From contig CATNEN010000029.1 in NCBI GenBank assembly GCA_950097015.1, positions 7,273,501 through 7,337,500 of the forward strand: 64,000 nucleotides of DNA. Reading direction: 5' to 3'. Below are positions 31,454 through 43,600 of this stretch, piece by piece (the stretch's first letter is position 1; the number at the start of each line of letters is the position of its first letter). Position numbers and translations under genes: made by a program. The notes under the pieces were generated by a model. It saw only the letters and a program-made list of their open reading frames with translations. It was not told the DNA's origin and did no database searches. Origin of the DNA: Macrostomum hystrix (lineage: Eukaryota > Platyhelminthes > Macrostomidae).

Positions 31454-34400
31454 TCACAGGCGCTCCAGAGCGTCAACAAAGTCAAACAGTTCTGAGAACA
31501 TACTCAACCGGAGGCTTTTCTGCAGCACCCGATAGAAGGCCTCCGGCGCCTGCGATCGCATTCGCACTAGGAACCGCAAATGGCGACCCTCCAGTTTGTA
31601 GGCCTCCAGATGCGTTGGCAGCCTGTTGTCAAGAAGCCATTTGGCCACCTCCTCCGAGCTCCACTTAGTGTAGGCCGCCTCTGCAGCAGGCGGCTGCGGC
31701 TGCGGCGGCTTTGTCGGAGTAGTCTGAAGCGGCTGCCCCACAGACGGTGTTATTTCCTGCTCATGGGATTGCTGGCCGAGCACAGCCTGTTTGAGATATT
31801 TGAGCAGCTTTTCCAGGCTGTCCTCCTTGTTGCGGCCGAAGTTGTAGTAAAGCTTCGTCCCCATGATGAAACCCAGCCAGCCATCTGCTTTGTACTTGTT
31901 CTCCAACAGCAAAGGCACGAGAGTCTTCTGCTTGCGAACTGCGTACTCAGCTTCTGCAACACGTGCAGCAGGTACTCACAGCTCGATTTCATATTGCATT
32001 ATTTACCAGTTTGTTAAACGATATTTGGCCTTTCCAACACTAATCAGAAACCAAAACTAATCCGCCCGTAGTCCGCCCCTAAAATCAGTTCTCATCCGCC
32101 CCCAGTCCGCCCTAAAATCAGTTCTCATCCGCCCCCAGTCCGCCTTGAAATCAGAACTCATCCGCCCCCAGTCCGCCCTGAAATCAGAACTCATCCGCCC
32201 CCAGTCCGCCTTGAAATCACACTCATCCGCCCCCAGTCCGCCCTGAAATCAGAACTCATCCGCCCCAGTGACTCACCCATGCGGCAGTTGTCGCTTTCCT
32301 TGTAGCCCTTGCAGACGCACATGAGTACAACGGCGGAACCCTCCACTGCCTTAGCCATGCACTCTAACGTTGAGTCCTGCATTTTTTCGTAGTCCACCCA
32401 CACCTGTAAGAGATGGCCGTGCAAGTTGTTTACTTTAGAAATGGTTAAAGCTGACATTAAATAAGATGTCGACACGTAAACAAAGGAAAAAATCATTCAA
32501 TTGACACCTGAAATTTCTGAGCAGTCAGCTGAGGGCAAAGCCAGCGCACGAACTCAGTACTGCTGTGCTGATGATAGCTGATCATCACGTGACCAACTGG
32601 ACTGGCTGACGTAGAGCTGTCACCGAAGAGTTTGCCAACTGCGGAATTCGGCGGAGCAGACTGTGGTGGAGGTGGCGGCGGCGGCATTCTGGTCACATCG
32701 ACATCTGGTCGCATGTTGACAACGCTTGGTTTCTTCACAGAGGAGTTGGAGCACTGTGGCGGATTGCCGAGCTCATCTGTGGAATGTGTAAACTGTTTCT
32801 AAATAAAATATAATGTCCAATTTCATGCTGCACTGGGTATTTCATGCTAAACTGTAGGATTTCATATTAAACTGTAGGTTTTCATCATAAACTGGGTCAT
32901 TCCATAATAAACTGGGTCATTCCATAATAAACTGGGTCATTCCATATTAAACTGGGTCATTTCATATTAAACTGGGTCATTCCATAATAAACTGGGTCAT
33001 TTCATATTAAACTGGGTCATTCCATAATAAACTGGGTCATGACTCATTGGTTAATGCATTAAAAGAATTATATTGAGGAGTCAGAATTCTTCAGTCCATA
33101 CAAAGTCAGTATTGATTTGTCAGCAGTTAGCTGCAGCGCCTCACCAATTTCATCCGGCGCGAAGAAGCCATCGGTGGTGTAGACTTCCTCGATGTTGTAC
33201 TTGATGGCCTGCAGATCTCGGTGAGACTTCCAGAGCTGGTTGGACGCCAGTGTTCGCAGCTCCGGGCCGCAGATCTCTTTGAGGGCCGAAGCGCAGTCCA
33301 GACTAAACGACATGGACAGCAGGATCTTCAAAGCGCTGGCAATTTCGTCGCTTCTATCCGGCGGCGACTGGAGCATGGCGCTGAGGACTGGCAGGATGCC
33401 GCAGTCTATCAGCAGCGGCTTGTTGCCCTCGTTCTTTGTGAATTGGTAGGCGCCTGTGTGCAGTTTTTTTACCGTTTATAGTTCTTTATACTGCATTTTT
33501 CGTCGATGCCTAATATAAGTAGGAGAGTTTGAACCACTACAACTATTTTGGTTATATCAACGTAATTAGGTAAATATTCTGTGACTTAAGGGGATGTGCA
33601 ATGAGGGGATATGGAATGAGGGGATATAGAATGTCGGGATATGTAATGAGGGGATATGGAATGAGGGGATATGGAATGAGGGGATAAGGAATGAGGGGAT
33701 ATAGAATGTCAAGATATGGAATGAGGGGATATGGAATGAGGGGATATGGAATGAGGGGATATGGAATGAGGGGATATGGAATGAGGGGATATGGAATGAG
33801 GGGATATAGAATGAAGGGATATGGAATGAGGGGATATAGAATGTCGGGATATGGGATGAGGGGATATAGAATGTCTGGATATGTAATGAGGGGATATGGA
33901 ATGAGGGGATGAGGTGATTTTCAAAACTAGATGGAATAAGTAGGTATAAAAATAAATTAAGCGAAGTCCGCTCACACTTGGCCAGCTCAATCACGTGATA
34001 GCCATTGGAGCGGCGAGACGCGTGATTGTGGGCCAGTCGGAGATTATTCACCAGATAAGCGGCCAGCGAGTTCTCGTGAATGAGCAGCTTTGTGGCCTCC
34101 TCTTCGTTGCAGCTGAACACGAGCACAAGGAAAGCGGAGAACCTGAATCGCTCGTTGTCAGATTTGAGGAAAGGCCGCGCTGTCTCTACAAACTTGTATT
34201 CGGCCAGGTTAAAGAAGATGTCGCTGTTGCCCTTAAACAGCATGTTGTACACAAGGCTGATGGCCTGGCGCAGCCGCTTGTCAACGTAGTCTGGAAGCTG
34301 GCCGTTCAGGTGGGCATCGGCCCAGTCTCGCTGCATCTCGGCGCTGAGCCGCAGTGCCCAGTCGTTGTGCGATAGCGCCAGTGCGAATGCCTCGCTCTGG

Positions 34401-34900
34401 TCAGTGTAGTTCTGGCACAGTGTCAGCACGTAGGCCAGCAGGTTCAGCTGCTCCTTCTTTGGGGCGCCCTCCGGCCCAATGAAGTAAGTTTGCCGCTCCG
34501 AGTTGAACGCCTCGAAAGCCAGCCGGCAGAGATTGTCAAGTAGGCCGTCAGCTTGGACTATGCTAGCTACTTTCTGCTCTCGCAGCTGAACAATGTCCGG
34601 CTCGGTTAGGCGCGACGATTTTATATAATAATTCTGTGTCAGTTTGAGCACCTGATTGCGAAACTTTGCGGTGCCGGTGTCGCCCTCGTCCAGGTGTCTC
34701 TGAACTCCGCGAATCGCCTCGGCGTTGCGCTCTAGAGTGTGCCGCCTCAGCGTCTCCAAGCTTGCGCGCGGATCTGACTCCGGGTCGGTGCCGGACTCCG
34801 ACCGACTGGGCTGCTCCGGCTTCAGCAGATCCTCGGCATCCGAGTCCGATAAAATGCCATCCGTGGTGCTCTCCACTTTGATTGACTTAGAGATGTTCAT
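31454..34900 (-). CDS. ARM-like / TIR / SAM protein, 5 exons, 709 aa
   Basis: Exons: 34900-33976, 33453-33145, 32776-32508, 32403-32277, 31953-31454. Phases agree and the total is 2130 nt. Residues about 50-440 are helical and leucine-rich, resembling armadillo repeats; this part is an inference. About 473-605 is a TIR domain: GHVMISYHQHSSTEFVRWL, VWVDYEKMQDSTLECMAKAV, NCRMEAEYAV, then KADGWLGFIMGTKLYYNF. About 638-709 is a SAM domain (WSSEEVAKWLLDNRLPTHLE ... LFDFVDALERL). Enzymatic TIRs cleave NAD+ with a Glu placed C-x-x-E, which here is E544. SAM domains oligomerise. The order ARM-TIR-SAM is permuted relative to SARM1 (ARM-SAM-SAM-TIR). A 5' acceptor-like CACTTGCAG lies 2 bp before the ATG, so a 5' UTR exon or trans-splicing is likely. 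Confidence 0.88.
32060..32268. repeat. 33-bp array in TIR-SAM intron 4, about 6 copies
   Basis: The unit is ACTCATCCGCCCCCAGTCCG plus CCCTGAAATCAGA. It begins about 8-10 bp inside the donor (32276). Confidence 0.93.
32830..33045. repeat. 20-bp array in TIR-SAM intron 2, about 10 copies
   Basis: The unit is CATTCCATAATAAACTGGGT; it alternates with CATTTCATATTAAACTGGGT. Confidence 0.95.
33585..33917. repeat. 15-bp array in TIR-SAM intron 1, about 22 copies
   Basis: The unit is ATGAGGGGATATGGA. Being a multiple of three without stops, it extends the exon-1 reading frame by about 100 codons past the true donor at 33975. That read-through peptide is not part of the gene model. Confidence 0.96.
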
Positions 34901-34934
34901 GTCTGCAAGTGGGATATGGGATTTGAGCGGTTAG

Positions 34935-35368
34935 AGATGTCGTGAGGATGTGAGATTCGAGCGGTTGAAGAGGTTCTGAGGATCTGGCATTTATCTTTAG
35001 ACTAATCCTGAGGATCTGGGAAGTGATCTATGGACTCAATCCTGAGGATCTGGGAGGTTATCTATGGTCTCAATCCTGAGGATCTGGCAGGTTATCTATG
35101 GTCTCGATACTGAGGATCTGGGAGGTTATCTATGGACTCAATCCTGAGGATCTGGGAGGTTATCTATGGACTCAATCCTGAGGATCTGGCAGGTTATCTA
35201 TGGACTCAATCCTGAGGATCTGGGAGGTTATCTATGGTCTCGATACTGAGGATCTGGGAGGTTATCTATGGACTCAATCCTGAGGATCTGGGAGGTTATC
35301 GGTGGTCTCAATCCTGAGGATCTGGGAGGTTATCGGTGGTCTCAATTCTGAGGATCTGGGAGGTTTAG
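34935..35368. repeat. 34-bp array just 5' of the TIR-SAM gene, about 12 copies
   Basis: The unit is GGATCTGGGAGGTTATCTAT plus GGACTCAATCCTGA. It ends about 35 bp from the ATG, next to an acceptor-like site, so it probably fills a 5' UTR intron. Confidence 0.95.
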
Positions 35369-36165
35369 CTGTGGAAAGAGTCCACTCGAACAAACACAAG
35401 AGGCAACAGACCATTTTTTACATGTAATTTTTCTTTTTAAGTTTAAATATTTGTGCGTGCATTATAAATAGCAACATTTATTGCATAAATACATTATTGT
35501 ATAAATACGAAAAATACATTGATCTAAAAATACTGCTCAGACAAAAATATGATAAAAATCCAATAATTGCAGTGCATTTGTGCCTTTTTTGGACAAAAAC
35601 TTTAGCAGAAATGTGGATGCTTTAGCCCCTGCTCAGCCTAGTTGAAGCTTGAGCAATACACTTAGTTCCTAAGGTTATAGCTCATGCTTGTAGACAGACA
35701 ATGAGATTATAATAAAATTGTAAAAACTTTTAAGCAATGCTTGGTTAATCTATTGCAAGTGCTTAACAAAAAACTAATACTGATGTATCTATAGAAAACA
35801 ACATTATAGGTATTATTATTATTCGTAGTTTGCCCTTCCTGACTTCTCGTAGAAATTGTCCCTACAGAAAGTTGAGAAAGTATCCGTTTTCTAATATCAA
35901 AATCAGGGTGTGGATGCAAAGCTGCAACTTTGGCTACAAAAAACTAACCAACAAGAAAAATGTAGCAGTTCATTAAACCGGCTGAAATTTATCTACTAGA
36001 CAAAGATAAAACTCAACTAGGCTAAACTATTGAACACCAAATTAAACAAAAGTATATAACAGAAAATTCTGTTCACGACTTTGACAAGAAAATCACAAAC
36101 CGTCACAATGTCAGTCCCACCTGCTCACAACCAGTCAGTCCAGCCCGCCCATCACACTCACAATT
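35369..36165. other. AT-rich spacer, likely TIR-SAM promoter side
   Basis: No coding frame; short frames (35707-35919) lack any motif. Confidence 0.5.
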
Positions 36166-36690
36166 TCAGTCCCGCCCGCCCACCACCCCTCTCAGTGTCA
36201 GTGCCGCTCGCCCACCACCCCTCTCAGTGTCAGTGCCGCCCGCCCACCACCCCTCACAATGCCAGTGCCGCCCGCCCACCACCCCTCTCAGTGTCAGTCC
36301 CGCCCGCCCACCACCCCTCTCAGTGTCAGTGCCGCCCGCCCACCACCCCTCACAATGCCAGTGCCGCCCGCCCACCACCCCTCTCAGTGTCAGTCCCGCC
36401 CGCCCACCACCCCTCTCAGTGTCAGTGCCGCCCGCCCACCACCCCTCACAATGCCAGTGCCGCCCGCCCACCACCCCTCTCAGTGTCAGTGCCGCCCGCC
36501 CACCACCCCTCTCAGTGTCAGTGCCGCTCGCCCACCACCCCTCTCAGTGTCAGTGCCGCCCGCCCACCACCCCTCACAATGCCAGTGCCGCCCGCCCACC
36601 ACCCCTCTCAGTGTCAGTGCCGCCCGCCCACCACCCCTCTCAGTGTCAGTGCCGCCCGCCCACCACCCCTCACAATGTCAGTCCCGCCAG
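36166..36690. repeat. 31-bp array, about 17 copies, abutting the MBLAC2-like stop codon
   Basis: The unit is CGCCCACCACCCCTCTCAGT plus GTCAGTGCCGC, with a TCACAATGCCAGTG variant about every third or fourth copy. It ends about 21 bp from the stop codon at 36713-36711, so it lies in the 3' UTR. Confidence 0.96.
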
Positions 36691-36710
36691 CCAACCACCC
36701 CAGCAGGCGG

Positions 36711-37598
36711 TCAGGCTCGCGACTTCTCTAGGCAGGCCCGCACGCAGCCGCAGCAGCAGGCGTATCGCAGGCAGGTGGCGCATCCGTCGTTAGAGTTTCT
36801 GGCCTTCAAATAAGCGCAATAGATGATCCTATTGAGGCAGCTGCACAGCTGGTAGGCTGGCCGGCTTGATCTGGCAAGGTAGGCAGAGAGCAGGTGACGC
36901 AGCTCGTTAGGCCCGAATGGATCAAAATGGCCGGGACAGACCAGGCGGACGCGGGGCGCCAGTTCTAGCAGGCGGCGACAGCTGCGCCTGTACTGGGCCA
37001 CACTGCTGCCAGGCAGGATGTCCAGAAATCTGTCGGACAAGTAGACGGTGTCTCCGCTGAACAATAGGCCGTCACGTTCGCACCAGAGTGCCAGGCTGCC
37101 AGAAGAATGGCCAGGACAGTGCAGAACCCGGATTTGGCGACCGTCGCCAAGATCAAAGACGTGACCGTCCTGCAGTCGCAGCTTGGGCTGGGCCGGCCTG
37201 ACTCGGTATGGCGGCATCGTCGGCGGCAGTTCGCCGCGCGGCACAAAGGTGACACAGGCGTACTGATCGGCAGCGGCCAGTGCGGCGGCTTCACTGGCGT
37301 GCAGGGCGGTCAGCTGGAACTGGTGCATGCCACCGGCGTGATCGAAGTGGGCGTGAGTGGCCACGGCAGTCAGCGGCCGGTCGGGCGTCTGCGGAGCTAG
37401 GCCGGTCGAGCTGAGATGGCCGGGCAGGTCCCAGAGGCCCAGGCCGGTGTCCACCAGCAGGTCGGAGTCGCGGCCGCGGATGAGCCAGATGTTGGCCCGG
37501 TTACTGGAAAGAAACCTGCGCTCTCGGATCAGAAACACCCCCGGCTGCACCTCCGAGTGGAGGAAGTCGGTCGCGTCGTCGTCATCCGCAACTTTCAT
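36711..37598 (-). CDS. MBLAC2: MBLAC2-like metallo-beta-lactamase-fold hydrolase, 295 aa
   Basis: Single exon, ATG at 37598, TGA at 36713-36711. The zinc-site ligands are in family order: H82-x-H84-x-D86-H87 (ATHAHFDHAGG), H164 (LHCPGHSSGS), D183 (FSGDTVY) and H224 (CPGHFDPFG). NRANIWLIRG, DTGLGLWDLPG and the length fit MBLAC2, an acyl-CoA thioesterase that is itself palmitoylated. The last 35 residues are Cys-rich (CATCLRYACCCGCVRACL), which would suit S-acylation and membrane anchoring; that is an inference. The frame stays open upstream without an ATG to a strong acceptor-like CTATTTTCAG at 37668. The mRNA may therefore begin with a 5' exon (adding residues) or be trans-spliced there. Confidence 0.92.
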   Translation of the reverse strand: MKVADDDDATDFLHSEVQPGVFLIRERRFLSSNRANIWLIRGRDSDLLVDTGLGLWDLPGHLSSTGLAPQTPDRPLTAVATHAHFDHAGGMHQFQLTALHASEAAALAAADQYACVTFVPRGELPPTMPPYRVRPAQPKLRLQDGHVFDLGDGRQIRVLHCPGHSSGSLALWCERDGLLFSGDTVYLSDRFLDILPGSSVAQYRRSCRRLLELAPRVRLVCPGHFDPFGPNELRHLLSAYLARSSRPAYQLCSCLNRIIYCAYLKARNSNDGCATCLRYACCCGCVRACLEKSRA

Positions 37599-37668
37599 AT
37601 CTTGGTCGACATCGCGTCGATAGTCGTCAGCTGCATCGGCAGCCAGCGGCGATGTTGGCAGCCGCTGC

Positions 37669-40600
37669 TGAAAATAGTGAATGTCAATCGGTTATTAATT
37701 TCGACTGACCCAGTCTTACCCCACAGTCCCAGGTAGAGTCAATGCCATCCATCTACAATCCCAGACACCGTCAATCCACAATCATAAAGTCATAAAAGAT
37801 AGTAATTACTAATATGCAATGTACCTGCTAGTGACTTTATTGCGTAGGATGCAAGATTTTCTTTAGCTATGTTCAGAAAAAAATCTGGTCGCGCAGCTGT
37901 GCCTAAAGCTATACTTTGAGAACTGTGCTGCAGCCAGAGGTGCGATAGCTATATGATTCTGCGAATAATTAGGCTTTGCTGGCTGAATGACCCAACAGTT
38001 GAAAAGGGAATTTCATAGACAGGACAGTGAGGATGTCGTGAGAGACAGGGGAGAGATCAATGTGCAAAGTCTCTGAGCCTGCTGCTAGCAAGCAAGAGCG
38101 TGTACTTTTAAATCAAAGTCCCTCACTGGGGACTCACTGGAGACACAGCTCACTGGGACAAGCTCAATGATTGAGATGAGCGAAATCCATTTTATTTAAC
38201 CTATCTCGTCTTTCTCTTTGCCCTAGCTTCACTTCACTGTTGCTTCAAGCTGTTATCGAGAGAGCAGCTATGCAGAGAAAACCCGAACAAAATATCAAGT
38301 TTTTTGCCTCGAAAGTATTTGCTTTAATGTGATCTTCGGTTTTTCAGAGCTTTTCATAGTTTTATGGGAAGCAGGTGCTGATCCACTGAATAACATTTTC
38401 TAAGAAATAAAAAGTCAAAACCACACGACAATACTGGTAACATAAATAGAAACTTCTGCAAAAAGTAAAACCAAAGTATTTTCACTGTGTTTTGTGTCGA
38501 TGCACGATTCCGACATAAGGAAACAAAAAGAAACCCAATCAGCTTTAGAATTCAATTTCTAACTCTATGCAACAAAGAAAGAATACCTACATTTAAAATT
38601 ACAATACAGATTTTTTTAGTTAGTAAAAGGTAAAACAGACACATGCCAGTATATATACCGCAAAAAGATTGTTGAGAACTTTAACATATTTTAACATAAA
38701 AATGTGGGTGCAATCAAGCTATCAGTTAAAATATATATAGATAGGCATCTGCTTACCATTACCAGATGTTCCATAAGCACATTTTATTAAATTTGATTTC
38801 TAGGATCAGAACAGGGATTTGTGACCGATTGATTTAGGACTTAGGATGCGATTAGTGAGTTATGGTTAACAAAAAAGCCAATTAAAAATGTCTGGCTTTA
38901 TCCTAAACTGAATAATAATTGAATACATAATGATACACATGTTAATTGCCATACAAAAAGTGGTTTAGATAATTTGCTTTATTTTCTCAGTACTTTTATT
39001 AAAAATAATACACAAATTAAAAGCTACTAAAAACTAAGAAAACTGTGCCTGGTGTAAAATAAACTACTGCGCGTCAGTCCGCTGCGAACGCGTATAATAT
39101 CGAAATTAACACTGCATCTCGCGCAAGTTAAAAGATGGGGTACCTTCGCAACAACAATTATATACAGGCCTCCTGTAAAGTGAAACAGAAAAACAAATAT
39201 AAGCTCCCACATAATTGAAATAAATACTTTACGCATAGAAATCTTTCCGAGATACTTAATAAAAACATTCATTTTGGTTTATATCAGAAATGCATATACG
39301 GATATGTAAGTGTGAATACACACAAATTGCGAGATTTCAAGGAAATGCATTGAATAACGGCGAGGTTCCGAAACTTTTGAAACTATATGCTATTAGCTAA
39401 TGTGCTTTTTCCTTTTATATATCTATATACTGAAAACATATATATCAGACTAGCTCGTTTCATGCGTATATTTTTTATGTTCACATACAGTTCTGTTGTT
39501 CTGTATGTGTATGTGTTAAATATCTAGCTTTGTGGCTTAAATTGGTAATTAGTTTAGGTTTTGCATTCGATAGTTTAATTCACATTATTAATTCTTAAGA
39601 TTTTTTAAATAGATAGTGTCTTAAAGCTAAAGAAATTACTGCACTAATATAAATACATGTAATGGTAGCCTAGTGTATCATTATAAAAGGATAAATGCTT
39701 ATTTGTCATTTATCTAATGTTACATAAAAACTTTTTTGTTTTTGCTAGTTTAAGATTGAATCTGAAAAATGAATTGTATTTTTTTATAAAATAATGTGTA
39801 ACTTATGACTGTCTGTTTTAGTATTATTAATATTATTTATTTATATGATATAGTTTCTAATTTATTATTACTAGTCATTTATGATTTCTGACTCTTATAA
39901 CCTGTTAAGGAGTTCAAACAGATCTCACGAAAGTAACTATTTGAATAACAAAAGCAAATAATTTTTTTGCATTGTGCTCTGTGTGGATCGTTTCATCCAT
40001 ATTCAAGTTTATAATAGTTTTGAATATATATGTATCAAATATAATGTAATACAAGTGTGCAGAGAACTTATGAAATAATCTTTCATTTTACTTTAGTGAT
40101 AGTAAATGCACACTAATGTAGAGGTTCATATTTTAGCAAATATCTTTGAACTGCTTTTTATGAAAATATGACATTCATAAGTAATTTTTTGTACAGTTGG
40201 CACCTCATCAGTTAAGCAACTTTATTAGCTTAACATAATTATAATATATTTTAGATAAAATATATATACAATTGTATTTATTGTTCTATGATCTAAAAAG
40301 TCCAAGACTTTCACTTACCACTCTTACTAATTCCCCAGTAAATTTTTATAACCCTTTCTACCATATATAGTAGCTATATTATGAACTTTGAGCAAGTAGT
40401 ATTACTAAAAAATGTCTTAAGTCTTCTAAATGAGTATGATTAAACTCCAATCGATCCCACTGCCTCTGATCATGAAAAAATTTCCTTGTAACTCGAACTA
40501 ATAATTTATTAATAAAACTTAGCAAATTTTAAATTTCAGATAAATATTTGTTTAACTCGTGTGTTGTGTTTCAGATTCATCTAATCTTCACCTACCAAGT

Positions 40601-40686
40601 TATTTTAGAATCAGTCTAAAAGTGCTCTAAAATTATTAAAAGTCCACAAAGACCACAATTTCCGCGTGGAACAGCCGCAGGCAGCC
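37669..40686. other. 3 kb AT-rich gene-free stretch
   Basis: No array, no SINE and no supported coding frame across about 3 kb, unusual for this window. An 81-codon minus-strand frame (39027-39272) is hydrophobic but isolated. It lies between divergent genes (MBLAC2-like to the left, SMCR8 to the right), so it should hold both promoters. Confidence 0.55.
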
Positions 40687-43600
40687 ATGATTCCAGCATT
40701 CGAAGTGGCCCAGTTTGTCAGCGACGAGCAGGCTTGGCGCGAGCTGGCCGACCCGAGAAAGTTTCCCCTGCCGCCAGACCTGGAGCCCGAGTGCGAGCTG
40801 GACGCCAGGTGGTATTTTTTAACTCTTATTTTGATGCAAGAATCCCCATTGTCACGTGATTAGGTTCTTATCCGATAGCTGGCTAGTTATTCCAAACCCC
40901 ATCACAACCGAGTGTTTGTGTGTGCTCAGGGGTCAATGGGTTGGTCAGAATTGTCTCCTCGCTAGCTGCGGGTCTAGTGTCACCAAAAGAGGTGCCGTTC
41001 TGCAATCATTGTTATTATTATTATTATTAATATCATATCCTATATCCTATATCACACAACAAGGTCCTGTGATCGAGTTCCAGAGCCCACGCTCATTTTG
41101 GTTGAATTCGACCAGATTGTTGGCCAGAACATCCTGCTGACTCAGCCGACCCTGGCCACCTCCGCTGTTGATCGGCTGAACGAATCGCTGCAGGTGGTTT
41201 TCGGAGTCAACTATCAGGAGGCCGCTGCGGCTGCCCAATTCAGCATTGTGCCCGAGAGCACTTCAGTGTTTCCTGATATCGAATTTCCTACCTATGTGAG
41301 TTAGCTTGCGGTAGCTAGCTTGGTTCTGGTGATAGTTGGCTTGATTCTTGTGATAGTTAGCTTGATTCTGGTGATATTCAGCTTGATTCTTGTGATAGTT
41401 GGCTTGATTATTGTGATAGTCAGCTTGATTCTTGTGATATTAGCTTGGTTCTGGTGATAGTTAGCTTGGTTCTGGTGATAGTCAGCTTGGTTCTGTTGAT
41501 AGTTAGCTTGGTTCTGGTGATAGTCAGCTTGGTTCTGTTGATAGTTAGCTTGGTTCTTGTGATAGTTGGCTTGATTCTGGTGATAGTCAGCTTGATTCTG
41601 GTGATAGTTGGCTTGATTCTTGTGATAGTCAGCTTGATTATTGTGATATTAGCTTGGTTCTTGTGAAGCCCAAGACTTGTAAGTCTTCATCCTCACTCCA
41701 TACCGCAGGCTCGCTACTTCACAGTGTACGATGTGGAAGGCCGGGGCCTTGTTCGCAACTGCTGCCTGTGCTTCCTGGCTGACTCAGCCGAGTAAGGAAG
41801 CTTCTATGATAAAAACTTTTTTGGCTATTTTTAATTTAACAACATATTAAACATAGTAACATAATATTTTTTTTCAAAATTTGTCTACCAATGCTTGTGT
41901 GTTTCCGCCTGTAGAATGCGAACGAAATACTTAAGTACTCTTTAGAATAAAGAGTTTCTAGAGAGGTTGTAGCCTAGTGGTTAGGGCGTCGGACTCACGA
42001 CTTGAAGGTCGGGGGTTCGATTCCCGACTCCCCTGAACAATTTGTGTCCTTTAGCAAGACACTTAACTCTGCATTGCTTCAGTTCACCCAGCTGTTAAAT
42101 GGGTACCAGCATCAGCTGGGATAATTGAAGGTGGGTGTGGCGTCCCCCCAGTCCATGGACTGAACAGCTGTACGCAGCCTTCAGATGCGCCGCGCATTAA
42201 CTGCGGCTGTGCTGTCGGCTGCACATCTGACCCAATTAGGGCACGTGTAATCAATTATTATTGTTAGAATAAAAATTTTACTATTATACGAGCTAATTTT
42301 GCAGCCAACTCTACAAATACCTGGACTGCATTGAGGCCCAGCTAAATAGACTTTTAAGCCGGTTCACTGCTCAAAATTTGAACAACTTTTGGCGCGCTTT
42401 GCACGACCGGCTTCGAAATTTGGAGTACACTAAAGGTAGGCAACTGTTGGGTTTATTGGGGGGAGGGCAGGTTGTGACCGAATTGGGGACACTGATTAGG
42501 GTGATATTGTGACCGAATTAGGAACACTGATTAGGCCTAGGGTGACATTGTGACCTTATTGAGGACACTGATTGGAGCGACATTTTGACAAACTCTGGGA
42601 CACTGGTTGGAATGACATTATGACAGAATCAAGAACACTGATTGGAGCGACATTGTGACCAAATTGGGGACACTGATTGGAGTGACAATTTGACAAACTC
42701 TGGGACACTAATTGGAGTGACATTTTGAAAAACTCTGGGACACTGATTGGAGTGACATTTTGACAAACTCTGGGACACTGATTGGAGTGACATTTTGACA
42801 AACTCTGGGACACTAATTGGAGTGACATTTTGACCATATTGACCAGATTTAGGTTTTTCTTTTGCCAATGGAGAAAGTAAACTGTCTACCTTGCCGACCC
42901 TTCGCAGACCAGCTGGCAATCTACCAGGCCTCTCCAGAAAGCCTGACCGGTCGTTTAACCTCGGACGAGGTTCGAACCCTGGCGCTGACTGACCAGGCCG
43001 GCTTAGACAGCAGCGTAGGCGGTGTGCGGACTGCCATTCGAGTGGTTCGCGAGTTCGCCGACGCCGCCGCCAATTCATCGTCGACAACTTTGGACTTGCC
43101 TCAAGAGAATGAGGCGCCAGTGTCTGTGCGTGTTTTACATTTTTGAAAGTAAAAATACAGCTCTTCTGCTTCAATATAACTGGCCTCACAGGAGACAAAA
43201 CACTAATTTCACTTCAGCAGTCTCCGACTCTGGTTAAGATTATGAGCATTCACGCGTCGGATGCCAAACGCGAAATGAAACCAATCTGGCAGTTGCTGGG
43301 CGAGGACAGGGGCGCCCTGATTGGCCTCATGGCCGATGCTGTCAAGGTGAAACTTCTATTATCACGAATTAAGGAAGGTATCGGACTGAAGGAGTGGAGG
43401 ATTCAGTGGCTGTATCGGGCTGAAGGAGTGGAGGATTCAGTGGCTGTATCGGGCTGAAGGAGTGGAGGATTCAGTGGCTGTATCGGGCTGAAGGAGTGGA
43501 GGATTCAGTGGCTGTATCGGGCTGAAGGAGTGGAGGATTCAGTGGCTGGTATCATTCTAATTTGAGTCAGCGAGTCTCTTTATTGGCTCTCTTTAATTAT

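Noticed and set aside
33566..33975. C-terminal extension of TIR-SAM exon 1 with SFHIP-type repeats
   Set aside because: Begins at a good donor (AAGT|GTGAGC) and is the intron-1 15-bp array; splicing at the donor keeps the ARM-TIR-SAM frame.
31454..34900. SARM1 orthologue
   Set aside because: The domain set is similar, but there is one SAM only and it follows the TIR. I leave the symbol empty.
36081..36813. Pro/His/Ser-rich frames of 184-216 codons on both strands
   Set aside because: Read-through of the 31-bp array in the MBLAC2-like 3' flank.
39027..39272. Small hydrophobic minus-strand protein
   Set aside because: Isolated frame in AT-rich DNA with no splice sites or family resemblance.
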